From contig CAWBIT010000005.1 in NCBI GenBank assembly GCA_963789025.1, positions 310,001 through 374,000 on the forward strand: DNA of 64,000 nucleotides. Direction: 5' to 3'. The notes under the pieces are model-generated. The model saw nothing but the letters and a program-made list of their open reading frames with translations. It was not told where the DNA came from and searched no databases. The translations under genes were made by a program, and so were the position numbers. This DNA comes from AP-15 sp963789025. Lineage in GTDB: Bacteria > Pseudomonadota > Alphaproteobacteria > ATCC43930 > CGMCC-115725. Shown here piece by piece: positions 52,380 to 61,327 of this stretch. Each line of letters opens with the position of its first letter. The stretch's first letter is position 1.

Positions 52380-53927
52380 GTGAAAGACGTCAACTGGATC
52401 GCCCTGATCATTTTCATAGCTGTGTTTGGCTTTATAACTTGGCTGGGTTTCGCGGCGGCCAACTGGCGCAGGGGCGATCTCGACTTGCTGCACGAGTGGG
52501 GGCTCGGCGGACGACGCTTCGGCACGATCGTCACCTGGTTCCTGATCGGCGGCGATCTATACACGGCTTACACTTTCATTGCCGTTCCGGCACTCGCCTT
52601 TGGCGCGGGCGCCGTCGCATTTTTCGCGGTGCCCTACACGATCGTCGCCTACCCGATCTTTTTCCTGGTGTTCCCGCGGATATGGCACGTCTGCCACAAG
52701 CACCACTACATCACGGCGGGCGACTTCGTGCGCGGCCGCTTCGGCAACCGTTGGCTCGCCTTGGCGGTAACTATCACCGGCATCGTCGCGACGATGCCCT
52801 ACATTGCCTTACAGCTCGTCGGCTTGCAGGTCGTGATCGGCGCGCTCGGCGTCTCAGGCACAGGCTTTGCGGCCGACCTGCCATTGATCATCGCGTTTGT
52901 GATCCTGGCCGCCTTCACCTATTCGAGCGGTCTGCGCGCGCCTGCCTCGATCGCCATCGTCAAGGATATCCTGATTTATCTGACCGCCTTCGCCGCGGTC
53001 ATCGTCATTCCGATCGAGCTCGGCGGCTTCGGCAAGATCTTCGCTGCGGTCCCGCCGCCGAAATTGCTGCTGGCGACACCCGGGCCCAACACCACGGGCG
53101 CCTACAGCGCCTATGCGACATTGGCCTTCGGTTCGGCGCTCGCCCTCTTCCTCTACCCTCACTCGGTCACCGGAATTCTGAGCGCCAGCAGCGGCCGCGC
53201 CGTGCGCCGCAATGCCGCGCTGCTGCCGGGCTATTCCTTTATGCTCGGCTTGCTCGCGCTCGTCGGCTTTTTCGCCATCGCCGCCGGGGTCGCCGGCCTT
53301 CCCGAATACGCCGCGGGCTTCAAGCAATTCGGCAACAACTTCGCGGTGCCGGCGCTCTTCCTGCACAGCTTTCCGTCGTGGTTTGTCGGCATCGCCTTTG
53401 CCGCGATCGGAGTGGGCGCCCTGGTGCCGGCCGCGATCATGTCGATCGCCGCGGCAAACCTCTACACGCGCAATATCCACCGCGAGTTCATCAACAAGAA
53501 TCCGACCGACAAGCAAGAAGCGCAGATGGCGAAATGGGTATCGCTGATCGTCAAGTTCGGCGCCCTCGTATTCATCATCTTCGTGCCGACGCAATATGCG
53601 ATTTACCTTCAGCTCCTTGGCGGCATCTGGATCATTCAGACATTGCCGGCAGTGATCCTCGGCGCCTATACTCGCTGGTTCAATGACTGGGCATTGCTCG
53701 TCGGCTGGGCCGTTGGGATCGTCTTCGGTACCGCAATGGCCGCCGCAGTGAACCTGACGCCGACCTACCCCCTTCAACTTGCGGGCTACACCTTTCCCGG
53801 TTACACCGCTCTCTACACGGTGATCCTCAATATCCTGGTGACGATCGTCCTCACCCCGATTTTCAATGCGATAGCCACGCAGCGGACGCCGCTGGACGAG
53901 ACCGCCGCGTCAGACTATTACGCCTGA
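52380..53927 (+). CDS. Sodium:solute symporter (SSS family, MctP-like)
   Basis: A 515-residue carrier with about 13 hydrophobic helices, starting at GTG after GGGAGGAATAG. LHEWGLGGRRFGTIVTWFLI, GGDLYTAYTFIAVPALAFGAG and GIVATMPYIALQLVGLQVVI are characteristic of SSS members near the monocarboxylate permease MctP. Together with the DUF3311 gene it forms a two-gene uptake system, probably for a monocarboxylate. Substrate is by family only. Confidence 0.92.
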   Translation: MKDVNWIALIIFIAVFGFITWLGFAAANWRRGDLDLLHEWGLGGRRFGTIVTWFLIGGDLYTAYTFIAVPALAFGAGAVAFFAVPYTIVAYPIFFLVFPRIWHVCHKHHYITAGDFVRGRFGNRWLALAVTITGIVATMPYIALQLVGLQVVIGALGVSGTGFAADLPLIIAFVILAAFTYSSGLRAPASIAIVKDILIYLTAFAAVIVIPIELGGFGKIFAAVPPPKLLLATPGPNTTGAYSAYATLAFGSALALFLYPHSVTGILSASSGRAVRRNAALLPGYSFMLGLLALVGFFAIAAGVAGLPEYAAGFKQFGNNFAVPALFLHSFPSWFVGIAFAAIGVGALVPAAIMSIAAANLYTRNIHREFINKNPTDKQEAQMAKWVSLIVKFGALVFIIFVPTQYAIYLQLLGGIWIIQTLPAVILGAYTRWFNDWALLVGWAVGIVFGTAMAAAVNLTPTYPLQLAGYTFPGYTALYTVILNILVTIVLTPIFNAIATQRTPLDETAASDYYA

Positions 53928-53958
53928 AGACATTGCGTGAGTTTCAGGAGAAAGCGTG

Positions 53959-54279
53959 ATGATCACTGCAATTGTTCAGTACCGGCTTCCGTCGACAATC
54001 AATCTCGATGCGTGCGCCGAACATTTCCGTAAGATCGCGCCCGGCTTCCGCCAGGTGCGGGGGCTGATCCGCAAGCAGTTCATCTATGCTGAAGATGGCT
54101 GGGCCGGCGGCGTCTATCTATGGCGCACTCGCGCCGACGCCGAGGCCTTCTACTCCGGTCCCTGGCTTCAAGGCATTCGCGAGCGCTATGGGATGGACCC
54201 CGAAATCCGCTACTTCCATACCGCCGCGGTGACCGACAATTCCGTCGAGGCGGCGCTGCTGCCGGACGCGGCGGAGTAG
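53959..54279 (+). CDS. Small dimeric alpha-beta-barrel-like protein (YdhR-like monooxygenase family)
   Basis: A 106-residue protein: ITAIVQYRLPSTINLDACAE, APGFRQVRGLIRKQFIYAED, GWAGGVYLWRTRADAEAFYS, with the strand-helix order of ferredoxin-like/ABM folds. Start ATG 53959 with GGAG eight bases upstream. It is 31 bases after the symporter and probably co-transcribed. Members of the fold include small oxygenases and binding proteins; activity is not proven by residues here. Confidence 0.72.
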   Translation: MITAIVQYRLPSTINLDACAEHFRKIAPGFRQVRGLIRKQFIYAEDGWAGGVYLWRTRADAEAFYSGPWLQGIRERYGMDPEIRYFHTAAVTDNSVEAALLPDAAE

Positions 54280-54391
54280 TAGAACCGCCATCCGCAGAAC
54301 CCTCCCTCTCAATCCGCTTCCATTGGCGTGACGATAACGAGGTCACGCTCGGCGTCCTCGGCGGACCCTCGGCGTTTCTTGCGGTGAGATT

Positions 54392-55264
54392 TTAGGCGCC
54401 GGCCTGCTGTTTCTTGCCAAGGATGCGCTGGTGGAGGTTGCGCACGATCATCCCGGTCAGCCTTTCGTCATGGATGAATAGACGCTGGCCGATCGGGTAG
54501 GGGTCCTGTTTGGTGACCTCGAGCGGCTCCTTCAGGATCTCGTCGGGGCTGAGGCCGCGGTCGACGAACCGCTCGATATACCCGACCCAGTTCTCGACGA
54601 TCTGACACTGCTCCTTCAGGTAAGCCTTGGTGCAGGGCTCGCCGTGCCCGGGGATGATCGTCTCGACGTCGAGCGCCTCGATGCTCTGCAACGCCGCGAG
54701 CCACTCCCACGGGTCGCATTCCTGCAGCCAGGTGCGGCATTTGTGGAAGACGTTGTCGCCGGTGAACACCACCCCTTCTTCCGGCACATGGACCGAGGTC
54801 TGCGGCGCGGTGTGGCCCGGCATATGGATGATGTTGAAGGTGTGGTTACCGACGTTGAGGGTCAGCGCGTCGGTAAAGGTCAGGGTCGGCGGGTTCGCCG
54901 CCGGGTAGTCCGGGTGTCCGACGAGAAAGACGCTGTCGGGGTCAGTCTCCTTGAAGCGCTCGCGTTTCTCCTCGAGCGAGCCGAAGGCGTAGAGGTAGCG
55001 CTCGAAGCATTCCTGCAATTTGACCTGCCCGACGACCTTGATGTTCGGGAAATAGGCGTTGCCCGAGATGTGGTCGCCATGCGGCTCGGTGTTGACCAGG
55101 TAGCGGATCGGCGCCTTGTCCTCCATGCGCTCGCGCCAGCGCACCGCGTCGATCGGCTGCTGCGGCGAGTCGATCATGACATAGCCGTCGCTGGTCTCGA
55201 CAAAGCTCGGATTGCAGCCGGCGAAATAGACTTCGGTAAACGAGTGTGGTCCGACCCTGCGCAT
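54392..55264 (-). CDS. MBL-fold metallo-hydrolase
   Basis: A 290-residue metallo-beta-lactamase-fold protein. The metal motif reads VNTEPHGDHISGN, so the first His of HxHxDH is Glu while the other residues are kept. Further metal residues: IIHMPGHTAPQTS, VVFTGDNVFHKCRTWLQ and IIPGHGEPC. ATG 55264 follows GAGAGGAGAG. It is 22 bases after the MFS gene and likely its operon partner. Substrate unknown. Confidence 0.9.
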   Translation of the reverse strand: MRRVGPHSFTEVYFAGCNPSFVETSDGYVMIDSPQQPIDAVRWRERMEDKAPIRYLVNTEPHGDHISGNAYFPNIKVVGQVKLQECFERYLYAFGSLEEKRERFKETDPDSVFLVGHPDYPAANPPTLTFTDALTLNVGNHTFNIIHMPGHTAPQTSVHVPEEGVVFTGDNVFHKCRTWLQECDPWEWLAALQSIEALDVETIIPGHGEPCTKAYLKEQCQIVENWVGYIERFVDRGLSPDEILKEPLEVTKQDPYPIGQRLFIHDERLTGMIVRNLHQRILGKKQQAGA

Positions 55265-55286
55265 CGCTCTCTCCTCTCTCTAATCA

Positions 55287-56504
55287 CTATTCCGCGGCCA
55301 CCGGCACCGGCGCGCGGCGGAACCCGACGCGGGCGCCGCCGGCGCATAGCAGGCTCAATAGCAGGAGCGTGGCGACCACGACCAGCACGAGTTCGGGCCG
55401 GTCGGCATCGATGATCATGCCGTAGGGCACCGGCATGACCGCGCCGCCCAGCGACATGCCGGCGCTGACGAAGCCGAACACCTTGCCGATCTGTCCGGGC
55501 GGCGCGGCATCCTTGACCATAACATCGCGCGGTGTGCGGCTCGCCCCGGTCATGAATCCTGCAGCAAAGAGAACGCCGATCGTCGGCAGCTCGGCGAGCG
55601 ATACGATGCCGGTCAGCAACAACAGCGCCGCGGCGCCGACGGTCAGGACGACGACGAACGGCAGGTGCCGGTCGGTGCGGTCGGCGACCCATCCGCCGAC
55701 CAGAACGCCGCCGATCATGCCGACCATGTACCCGGTCAAGGCCGAAGAGGCGGCCTCGACCGTCAGCCCATGCACCTGGTGGAGGATCGTAATCAGCCAG
55801 GATTGGATCCCCGCCCCGGCCATCGACGACACCATGAAGAACGCAAAGAACATCAGCACCGAGCGGCTCAACAGCAGCCGCGCGCCGGAAGCCGGCGCTG
55901 CGCCACGGCGGCGCGGCTCCCGCGCCTGATCGGTCAGGATGCGGCTCTGCCACAGGATCGCAGCCACGACCGGAAGGCCCAGGAGGCCGATGAATAGCAA
56001 TGCGCCGCGCCAGCCGAGCAGCAGCATCAGCGCGGCGGTGGCCGGCGGGGCGGCGGCAAACCCGACATGACCGGTAAAGGTGTGAAAGGCGAAGGAACGC
56101 CCCAATTTCGCCCGATCCACCGAGCCGCTGAGGATCGCGTAATCCGCCGGGTGAAAGACGGAATTGCCGAGCCCCGACAACAACGCCAGCCCGACTACCT
56201 GCCAATAGGAGGTCGCGAGCCCCATCGCCGCGATCGACAGGGTCATCAACAGGGTCCCGCCGACCAGAAACGGCCGCGCGCCGCAGCGGTCGACGAGAAA
56301 CCCCATCGGGGTCTGCATCACCGCCGCCGCGCCCGCCATGACGGCCATCGCCAGCCCCAGCTCGGCGAACGACACATCGAACGCCTGCTGCCAAGCGATG
56401 AACAGCGGCGGCAGACAGAGCTGATAGAAATGCGACAGAAAGTGCCCGGCGCCGAGCAGCGCATTGACCCGGGCGTCGCGACCGAAGGCGAACCGGTACG
56501 TCAT
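55287..56504 (-). CDS. MFS transporter (fosmidomycin-resistance-like)
   Basis: A 405-residue carrier with about 12 helices. GHFLSHFYQLCLPPLFIAWQ and FAELGLAMAVMAGAAAVMQT are typical of the FSR subgroup; GFLVDRCGARPFLVGG carries the loop motif and GWVADRTDRHLPFV its second-half copy; FHPADYAILSG is conserved. Co-transcribed with the MBL protein. Export of a toxic or signalling metabolite is possible; subgroup members are mostly efflux pumps. Confidence 0.9.
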   Translation of the reverse strand: MTYRFAFGRDARVNALLGAGHFLSHFYQLCLPPLFIAWQQAFDVSFAELGLAMAVMAGAAAVMQTPMGFLVDRCGARPFLVGGTLLMTLSIAAMGLATSYWQVVGLALLSGLGNSVFHPADYAILSGSVDRAKLGRSFAFHTFTGHVGFAAAPPATAALMLLLGWRGALLFIGLLGLPVVAAILWQSRILTDQAREPRRRGAAPASGARLLLSRSVLMFFAFFMVSSMAGAGIQSWLITILHQVHGLTVEAASSALTGYMVGMIGGVLVGGWVADRTDRHLPFVVVLTVGAAALLLLTGIVSLAELPTIGVLFAAGFMTGASRTPRDVMVKDAAPPGQIGKVFGFVSAGMSLGGAVMPVPYGMIIDADRPELVLVVVATLLLLSLLCAGGARVGFRRAPVPVAAE

Positions 56505-56758
56505 CCGCGTATGCTGCTACAATAAGCGGCATCCGGTCGAGCACAGAAACCGCCCGCGTGGTATGCTTATATCGCAGTTTGGGTAACATCTCAACCGCCG
56601 GCCTTGACCACTCCAACACCGGAATAGATTGTCTGCTGACAACCTGATCGATGGAGCAGAGTTGGCCGCCGAGTCGGGTTCCTATTTGGTTGCGTAAAGC
56701 GATGAACTCATATATTCGCCGGTATACCGCTAGCCTATTCGATCAAGGTTAGCCGAAC

Positions 56759-58291
56759 ATGCTGAGGCTTTCCACCGGCGACCTCAGGATCGGGAGGCGG
56801 GCGCGACGCCGCTTTCCCTCGGTCTCTCTTAATTTGTATTTCCTTTCGTTGATCGCCATCGTCTCGGTATACTATCTCTTTCTTTTGAGCAACGGGACTT
56901 TTCAAATTTTAGCGCCGGAATTGTTGGACAAAGTTTTTGATAATATGCTGGTGCATTTACTCCGTGGCGAGTTCACAGTCGATCTGGACGCGATCGATTA
57001 CGAAGCCATGAGTCAGGACGGTAAGACCTACACCTATTTCGCCGTGTTCCCCGCAATCTTGCGGCTCCTGGCGACGCCATTCGTCGACATTGCACACGCG
57101 GAACTCGCACGGCTGTCCTGTTTGATGGCCGTGGTCATCTTCGTTGTCCTTCAATTACGCATGCTGTTGATCGTGCATTATAGCCTCCCCGCCGGGAGCC
57201 GAATGCCCGGCCTTCTCACCGTGATGGTTGCAGCGATAGTGCTCAGCGGTCCGCAGCTTTACATCTTGGGTTCGGCCTGGGTCTATCACGAGCCGATCCT
57301 CTGGGGGGCTGCTCTCGCTGTCGCGTTCAACCTGATCGTCATGAGGGCCGCGCTCAGCGGGGACGACCTTCGAACCAGTGACCTTGCTTCACTCGCCGCA
57401 CTTGCCGGGCTGGCCATCAATACCCGCGCGCCAATTGGCGTGGCGCTATATTTGGGCACGGTGCTTCTGATCGTGTGGGCAGCATGGTCCCGGCATGCAC
57501 CCGAGCGGACGGAGTGGAGATGGCCGGCGAGCGGGAAAGTTCTCGTGAGAGCGGTTTCGGCGCTGGCGCATGATCCGCGCATCTCGCTGCCCGTTCTCGT
57601 GCTTGGCCTGCTGGCAGTGGCGGCTGGCATTGTCAATTTCGGGAGGTGGGGAAATCCCTTCGCCTTTAACGGCGCTAACTATACCTATTGGATACAACGT
57701 CAACCGAATGTTATGGTCGCGGTCCGTGATTATGGGGTATTCAGTCTCGACCGCATCGGGATCGCGGTGCTCTACTATGCGACCGGCATCCCTTACATAT
57801 TAAAATCCGTGCCGACTTTCGCCGGATTTTTGCGGTGCTGCGTGATTGAGGCGCCACCGCTTACGCCGCTTCTCACCAACCCTCTAACCGTCCTCCTTGC
57901 CGGCATCGGTCTTTATCGCCTTTGGCGCCGGCCGGATCTCCAACCTCGCAGTTTGGCGATGTTACGAATCGCACTGATCGGCCATGCTTCAGCCGTTGTC
58001 CTGATCCTCACGTTTTTCACTTTCACGTTGCGGTATCGCTTCGATTTCGCGCCATTCATGACGTTGGCGGCGTTCGTCGGCTATCGCTCACTTTCCATGA
58101 CCGCGGCTAATTTTTCCGGAACTTGGCGCAGGCGGATACTTATCGCTGCAGTCGGATTTTGTGTGCTGGGCGTCCTGGGCAGCCACTACGTTCTTCTCGT
58201 CCACAAGGTGTGGAGCATCGGAGTGCCGATGGACGTGCGCCTCGCCCTCTTTCCCTTTGCACCATTCGCTCACGCCTCCTTTGAGCCGTGA
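56759..58291 (+). CDS. Multi-pass membrane protein, unknown (possible GT-C fold)
   Basis: A 510-residue protein with roughly ten hydrophobic helices and an extracytoplasmic loop after the first helix (NMLVHLLRGEFTVDLDAIDY). A charged segment INTRAPIGVALYLGTVLLIV and FNGANYTYWIQRQPN are notable. The shape resembles GT-C glycosyltransferases but no signature is clear. The opening is richer in A and T than its surroundings. It begins the envelope-glycan-like region. Confidence 0.7.
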   Translation: MLRLSTGDLRIGRRARRRFPSVSLNLYFLSLIAIVSVYYLFLLSNGTFQILAPELLDKVFDNMLVHLLRGEFTVDLDAIDYEAMSQDGKTYTYFAVFPAILRLLATPFVDIAHAELARLSCLMAVVIFVVLQLRMLLIVHYSLPAGSRMPGLLTVMVAAIVLSGPQLYILGSAWVYHEPILWGAALAVAFNLIVMRAALSGDDLRTSDLASLAALAGLAINTRAPIGVALYLGTVLLIVWAAWSRHAPERTEWRWPASGKVLVRAVSALAHDPRISLPVLVLGLLAVAAGIVNFGRWGNPFAFNGANYTYWIQRQPNVMVAVRDYGVFSLDRIGIAVLYYATGIPYILKSVPTFAGFLRCCVIEAPPLTPLLTNPLTVLLAGIGLYRLWRRPDLQPRSLAMLRIALIGHASAVVLILTFFTFTLRYRFDFAPFMTLAAFVGYRSLSMTAANFSGTWRRRILIAAVGFCVLGVLGSHYVLLVHKVWSIGVPMDVRLALFPFAPFAHASFEP

Positions 58292-58343
58292 CGATGGTTG
58301 TCCAAACACCCGCTGCCTCCGCAGTGGCGTTGAGCGCTTCGGC

Positions 58344-59297
58344 CTACGCGATAGGGCGCCGGTGTGGTGTAATGTCCCAATCGGCGAGCCAGATCACACC
58401 GCCGGGCAAGCCGACAAGGATCAGACAGAAACCCATCAGCAGCGAGGTCGCCAACGCCACTTCGGCGGGAATCCCGAACAGACCGAGCGCGACAACGAGC
58501 ACCGCTTCCCGGACCCCCCACCCGGCAAGCGACACCGGCAACAGCTGGATCAACGTCACCGGCGGCACGATCATGATCCAGCTGCCGAGCGATAGGCGGC
58601 TGCCGACGGCGTCCCCGACAAATTTGAAGGCGAGAATGGTAAGCGCGATGGTGACGATAGAGTAGCCAAGAACGGCGCCGCAACGGACGGGGTCCATAAA
58701 AAGACGCCGGCTGGCCCGCGACAATTCGGCGAACGGCGCAATCAAACGAAGGCGCAAAATCGCCCGCGGCAGGCGATCCAGCGACACGAGCGCCAGCAGC
58801 CCTAGGAGGCCGACCGTGAGCACAGTGAGCACACCGCCCCGCTCCCGGGCATCCGGCAGAATCTGCAACAAGGCCGGTAGACCAGCTATGTAAAGAGCGA
58901 TCAGCACCAGGTAGCCGCAGGCGCGGTCGAGCAGAATACTCCTGATAGCCGCACCCAGGCCGATACCCAGCCGGCTGCAACGCCAGACGCGAACGGCGTC
59001 GCCGCCGACACCGGTGGGTAACACCTGATTAAAAAATAGGCCGACAAGCACGAGCTTCAATAGAGTTAACCATCGCGGTGAGGTCGCTTCGGCCGACAAA
59101 ATCAGCTGCCAGCGACATGCACCGACCAGATTCGCCATCGACAGCATGACAAGCGTGGCCGCTATGGCCGGGAGCTCAGCGCCACGGATCAACTCAGCCG
59201 CCCGGCCCAGATCAAAGCGCGTGGCTAGCACCCAAAGCAACCCCGCTGTGACCAAAAGCCGTATGATATTGGTCAGACCCTTTAAGATGGCGATCAT
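58344..59297 (-). CDS. Lysylphosphatidylglycerol-synthase-type transmembrane protein (UPF0104)
   Basis: A 317-residue protein with about eight helices and the family hallmarks NQVLPTGVGGDAVRVWRC (LPTGVGGDAVR) and PVSLAGWGVREAVLV. It lacks the soluble catalytic domain of MprF. Members often sit beside polyprenyl-phosphate glycosyltransferases and are thought to act as lipid flippases or sugar-lipid transferases; the GT2 at the right edge fits. ATG 59297 is the longest start. Confidence 0.88.
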   Translation of the reverse strand: MIAILKGLTNIIRLLVTAGLLWVLATRFDLGRAAELIRGAELPAIAATLVMLSMANLVGACRWQLILSAEATSPRWLTLLKLVLVGLFFNQVLPTGVGGDAVRVWRCSRLGIGLGAAIRSILLDRACGYLVLIALYIAGLPALLQILPDARERGGVLTVLTVGLLGLLALVSLDRLPRAILRLRLIAPFAELSRASRRLFMDPVRCGAVLGYSIVTIALTILAFKFVGDAVGSRLSLGSWIMIVPPVTLIQLLPVSLAGWGVREAVLVVALGLFGIPAEVALATSLLMGFCLILVGLPGGVIWLADWDITPHRRPIA

Positions 59298-59902
59298 CCC
59301 ACTGTTTGCGTGGGATCAATGCTGGCCTAGCTCGATTTAGTCAATGGTCGCGACGCGCGTTCAGCGTCGGGTCACGCCCTTCCCCCGCTTCGGAGACTTT
59401 AGTTCGAGGCATCCGTAGATACCAGCAATTGTTGTAAAGTCGTTGAGTTCGAGGTCACTATTCGCTAAAGGCTCCGATAATGGTAGGTATCTGCAGAACG
59501 TTCCTGATCCAAATCGAGCTTAGCCAATAATTGAAGGATTTGCCATCCGGTTCGCGTCGATCTGCCGCATCGAGCGGTCCGAGAGTCAACAGATTGCGCC
59601 ATATCGGGTGATTTCGCGCTCCCAATGGAGAACGCCGTACTCCGTTTTTTCAGCTGCTCAGTGTAATGCCGCGATATAGCCCCTACGATGAGAGACGTTG
59701 TGGTCCGGGCTTTTCACGGTCCGAAACGGCCCTCATTTCTGTTTTAGATCGCATCTGCTCTATCGTCGCCTTGATCACGGACTCCGGTCCAGCGTCACGA
59801 CCGCGGCAACACATTCGACCACTGATATTAGAGACCTCTAGATATCCGCTACACCCAGCTCTCGACAACGGCGTACAGCTCAGATAAATACACGTCGAAA
59901 CA
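59298..59902. other. Intergenic stretch before the IS pair
   Basis: No gene I can support: short frames on both strands have no convincing start site or family match. It ends at the IS256 target duplication and originally continued into the promoter region of the methyltransferase gene now at 62654. Confidence 0.5.
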
Positions 59903-59910
59903 GTCCGACC
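59903..59910 (+). repeat. IS256 target-site duplication, left
   Basis: GTCCGACC, identical to 61320-61327 on the other side of the element; eight bases is usual for the IS256 family. Confidence 0.88.
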
Positions 59911-61319
59911 GAGCTATGGCCAGAAGTTGGTGACGGCGTGACGGGGTAAGGCGGCGTATCGTGGTGGTGTTCAACGCCTCCACTTCTCCAATGAGGGAGT
60001 GATACGCCGTGTCCGACAATAACGTGATCAAGCTCGCCCAGCCAGGGGCCTTCACCGATTCTCTGACAGAGGTGCTACGCAGCGGCGCGCGTGCGTTGCT
60101 GACCCAGGCAGTCGAGGCGGAGGTTGCTGAGTTTCTCGCAAGGCATAGCGATCTCAAGACCGAGACGGGCCAGCAGCGCGTCGTGCGCCACGGCCATCTT
60201 CCGGAACGCGAGATCATGACCGGCATCGGCCCGGTCGCGGTTCGCCAGCCGCGGGTGCGCGACCGCGAAGCTACCGAGGGCGCGCGCATTCGGTACTCGC
60301 CGTCGATCCTGCCGCGATACGCGCGGCGGTCGCACAGCCTTGAGGTGCTGATCCCCATCCTCTACCTGAAAGGCATCTCAACCGGCGACTTCGAGGAAGC
60401 GCTGGCGGCGCTTGTCGGCAAGGACGCGCCAGGTCTATCGGCGTCGACCATCGCCCGCCTCAAGGAGGCGTGGAGCGAGGAGCATGCGCACTGGCAGAAG
60501 CGCGATCTGTCAGCCAAGCGCTACGTCTATTGCTGGGCCGACGGCATCCATTTGGAGGCCCGGCTCGAGGAACAGGCGCAGTGCATCCTGGTCATCATCG
60601 GCGCGACGCCCGGAAGGCAAGAAGGAACTGGTCGGTTTCACCGATGGCATGCGCGAGAGCTCACAATCGTGGCGTGATCTGCTGCTCGATTTGAAGCGTC
60701 GCGGTCTGACAACGGCGCCGCAGATTGCGGTCGCCGATGGCGCGCTCGGGTTCTGGAAGGCGCTCGGCGAGGTGTGGCCGACAACCCGCGAGCAACGCTG
60801 CTGGGTGCACAAGACCGCCAACATCCTGAACAAGATGCCGAAGAGCCTACACACCAAGGCCAAGCGCGCGCTGCAGGAGATCTGGATGGCCGAGACCAAG
60901 AAGGATGCCGTTGCGGCATTGGAAGCCTTTGTCGAAACCTACCAGATCAAATACGAGAGAGCTGCCGATTGCCTGACCAAGGACCGCGATGCGCTGCTCG
61001 CGTTCTACGACTTCCCGGCCGAGCACTGGAAGCACTTACGAACGACGAACCCCATTGAAAGCACCTTTGCGACCGTCCGGCACCGCACCATCCGGTCAAA
61101 AGGCTGTCTGTCGAACAAGACGGCGCTTGCCATGGTGTTCAAGCTTGTCGACGGCGCGCAGAAAAATTGGCGCCGCATCGACGGCCACAACCAGTTGCCA
61201 AAACTGATCCAGTGTATCATGTTCACTGACGGGGTCGAGGTCACCGGCAATTCTGCCGCGCCTCAAGCCCAAGCCGCCGCCTGATCCTTCAGGCCGTCAC
61301 CAAAATTCGGCGATAGCTC
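59911..61319 (+). mobile_element. IS256-family insertion sequence
   Basis: A 1409-bp element bounded by imperfect 27-bp terminal inverted repeats (59911-59937 starting GAGCTATGGCC, 61293-61319 ending GGCGATAGCTC; shared core TTGGTGACGGC/GCCGTCACCAA) and flanked by the 8-bp duplication GTCCGACC. Contains one frameshifted transposase. Confidence 0.9.
60009..61284 (+). pseudogene. IS256-family transposase with +1 frameshift
   Basis: The first frame (from GTG 60009) gives the N-terminal domain and the first catalytic Asp in YCWADGIHLEARLEEQ. At about 60612 GCCCGGAAGG has one extra G compared with the expected GCC-GAA-GGC (GATPEGKKELVGFTDG), after which the second frame continues with LVGFTDGMRESSQSW, the second Asp in IAVADGALGFWKAL, the Glu in RTTNPIESTFATVRHRT and the C terminus to 61284. 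A single-base insertion thus splits an otherwise complete 420-residue DDE transposase. Confidence 0.9.
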
Positions 61320-61327
61320 GTCCGACC
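61320..61327 (+). repeat. IS256 target-site duplication, right
   Basis: GTCCGACC; shares its last base with the CTAA duplication of the neighbouring IS5 element. Confidence 0.88.

Noticed and set aside
60600..60620. Programmed frameshift in the IS256 transposase
   Set aside because: IS256 transposases are normally a single frame; an extra G in CCCGGAAGG explains the break.
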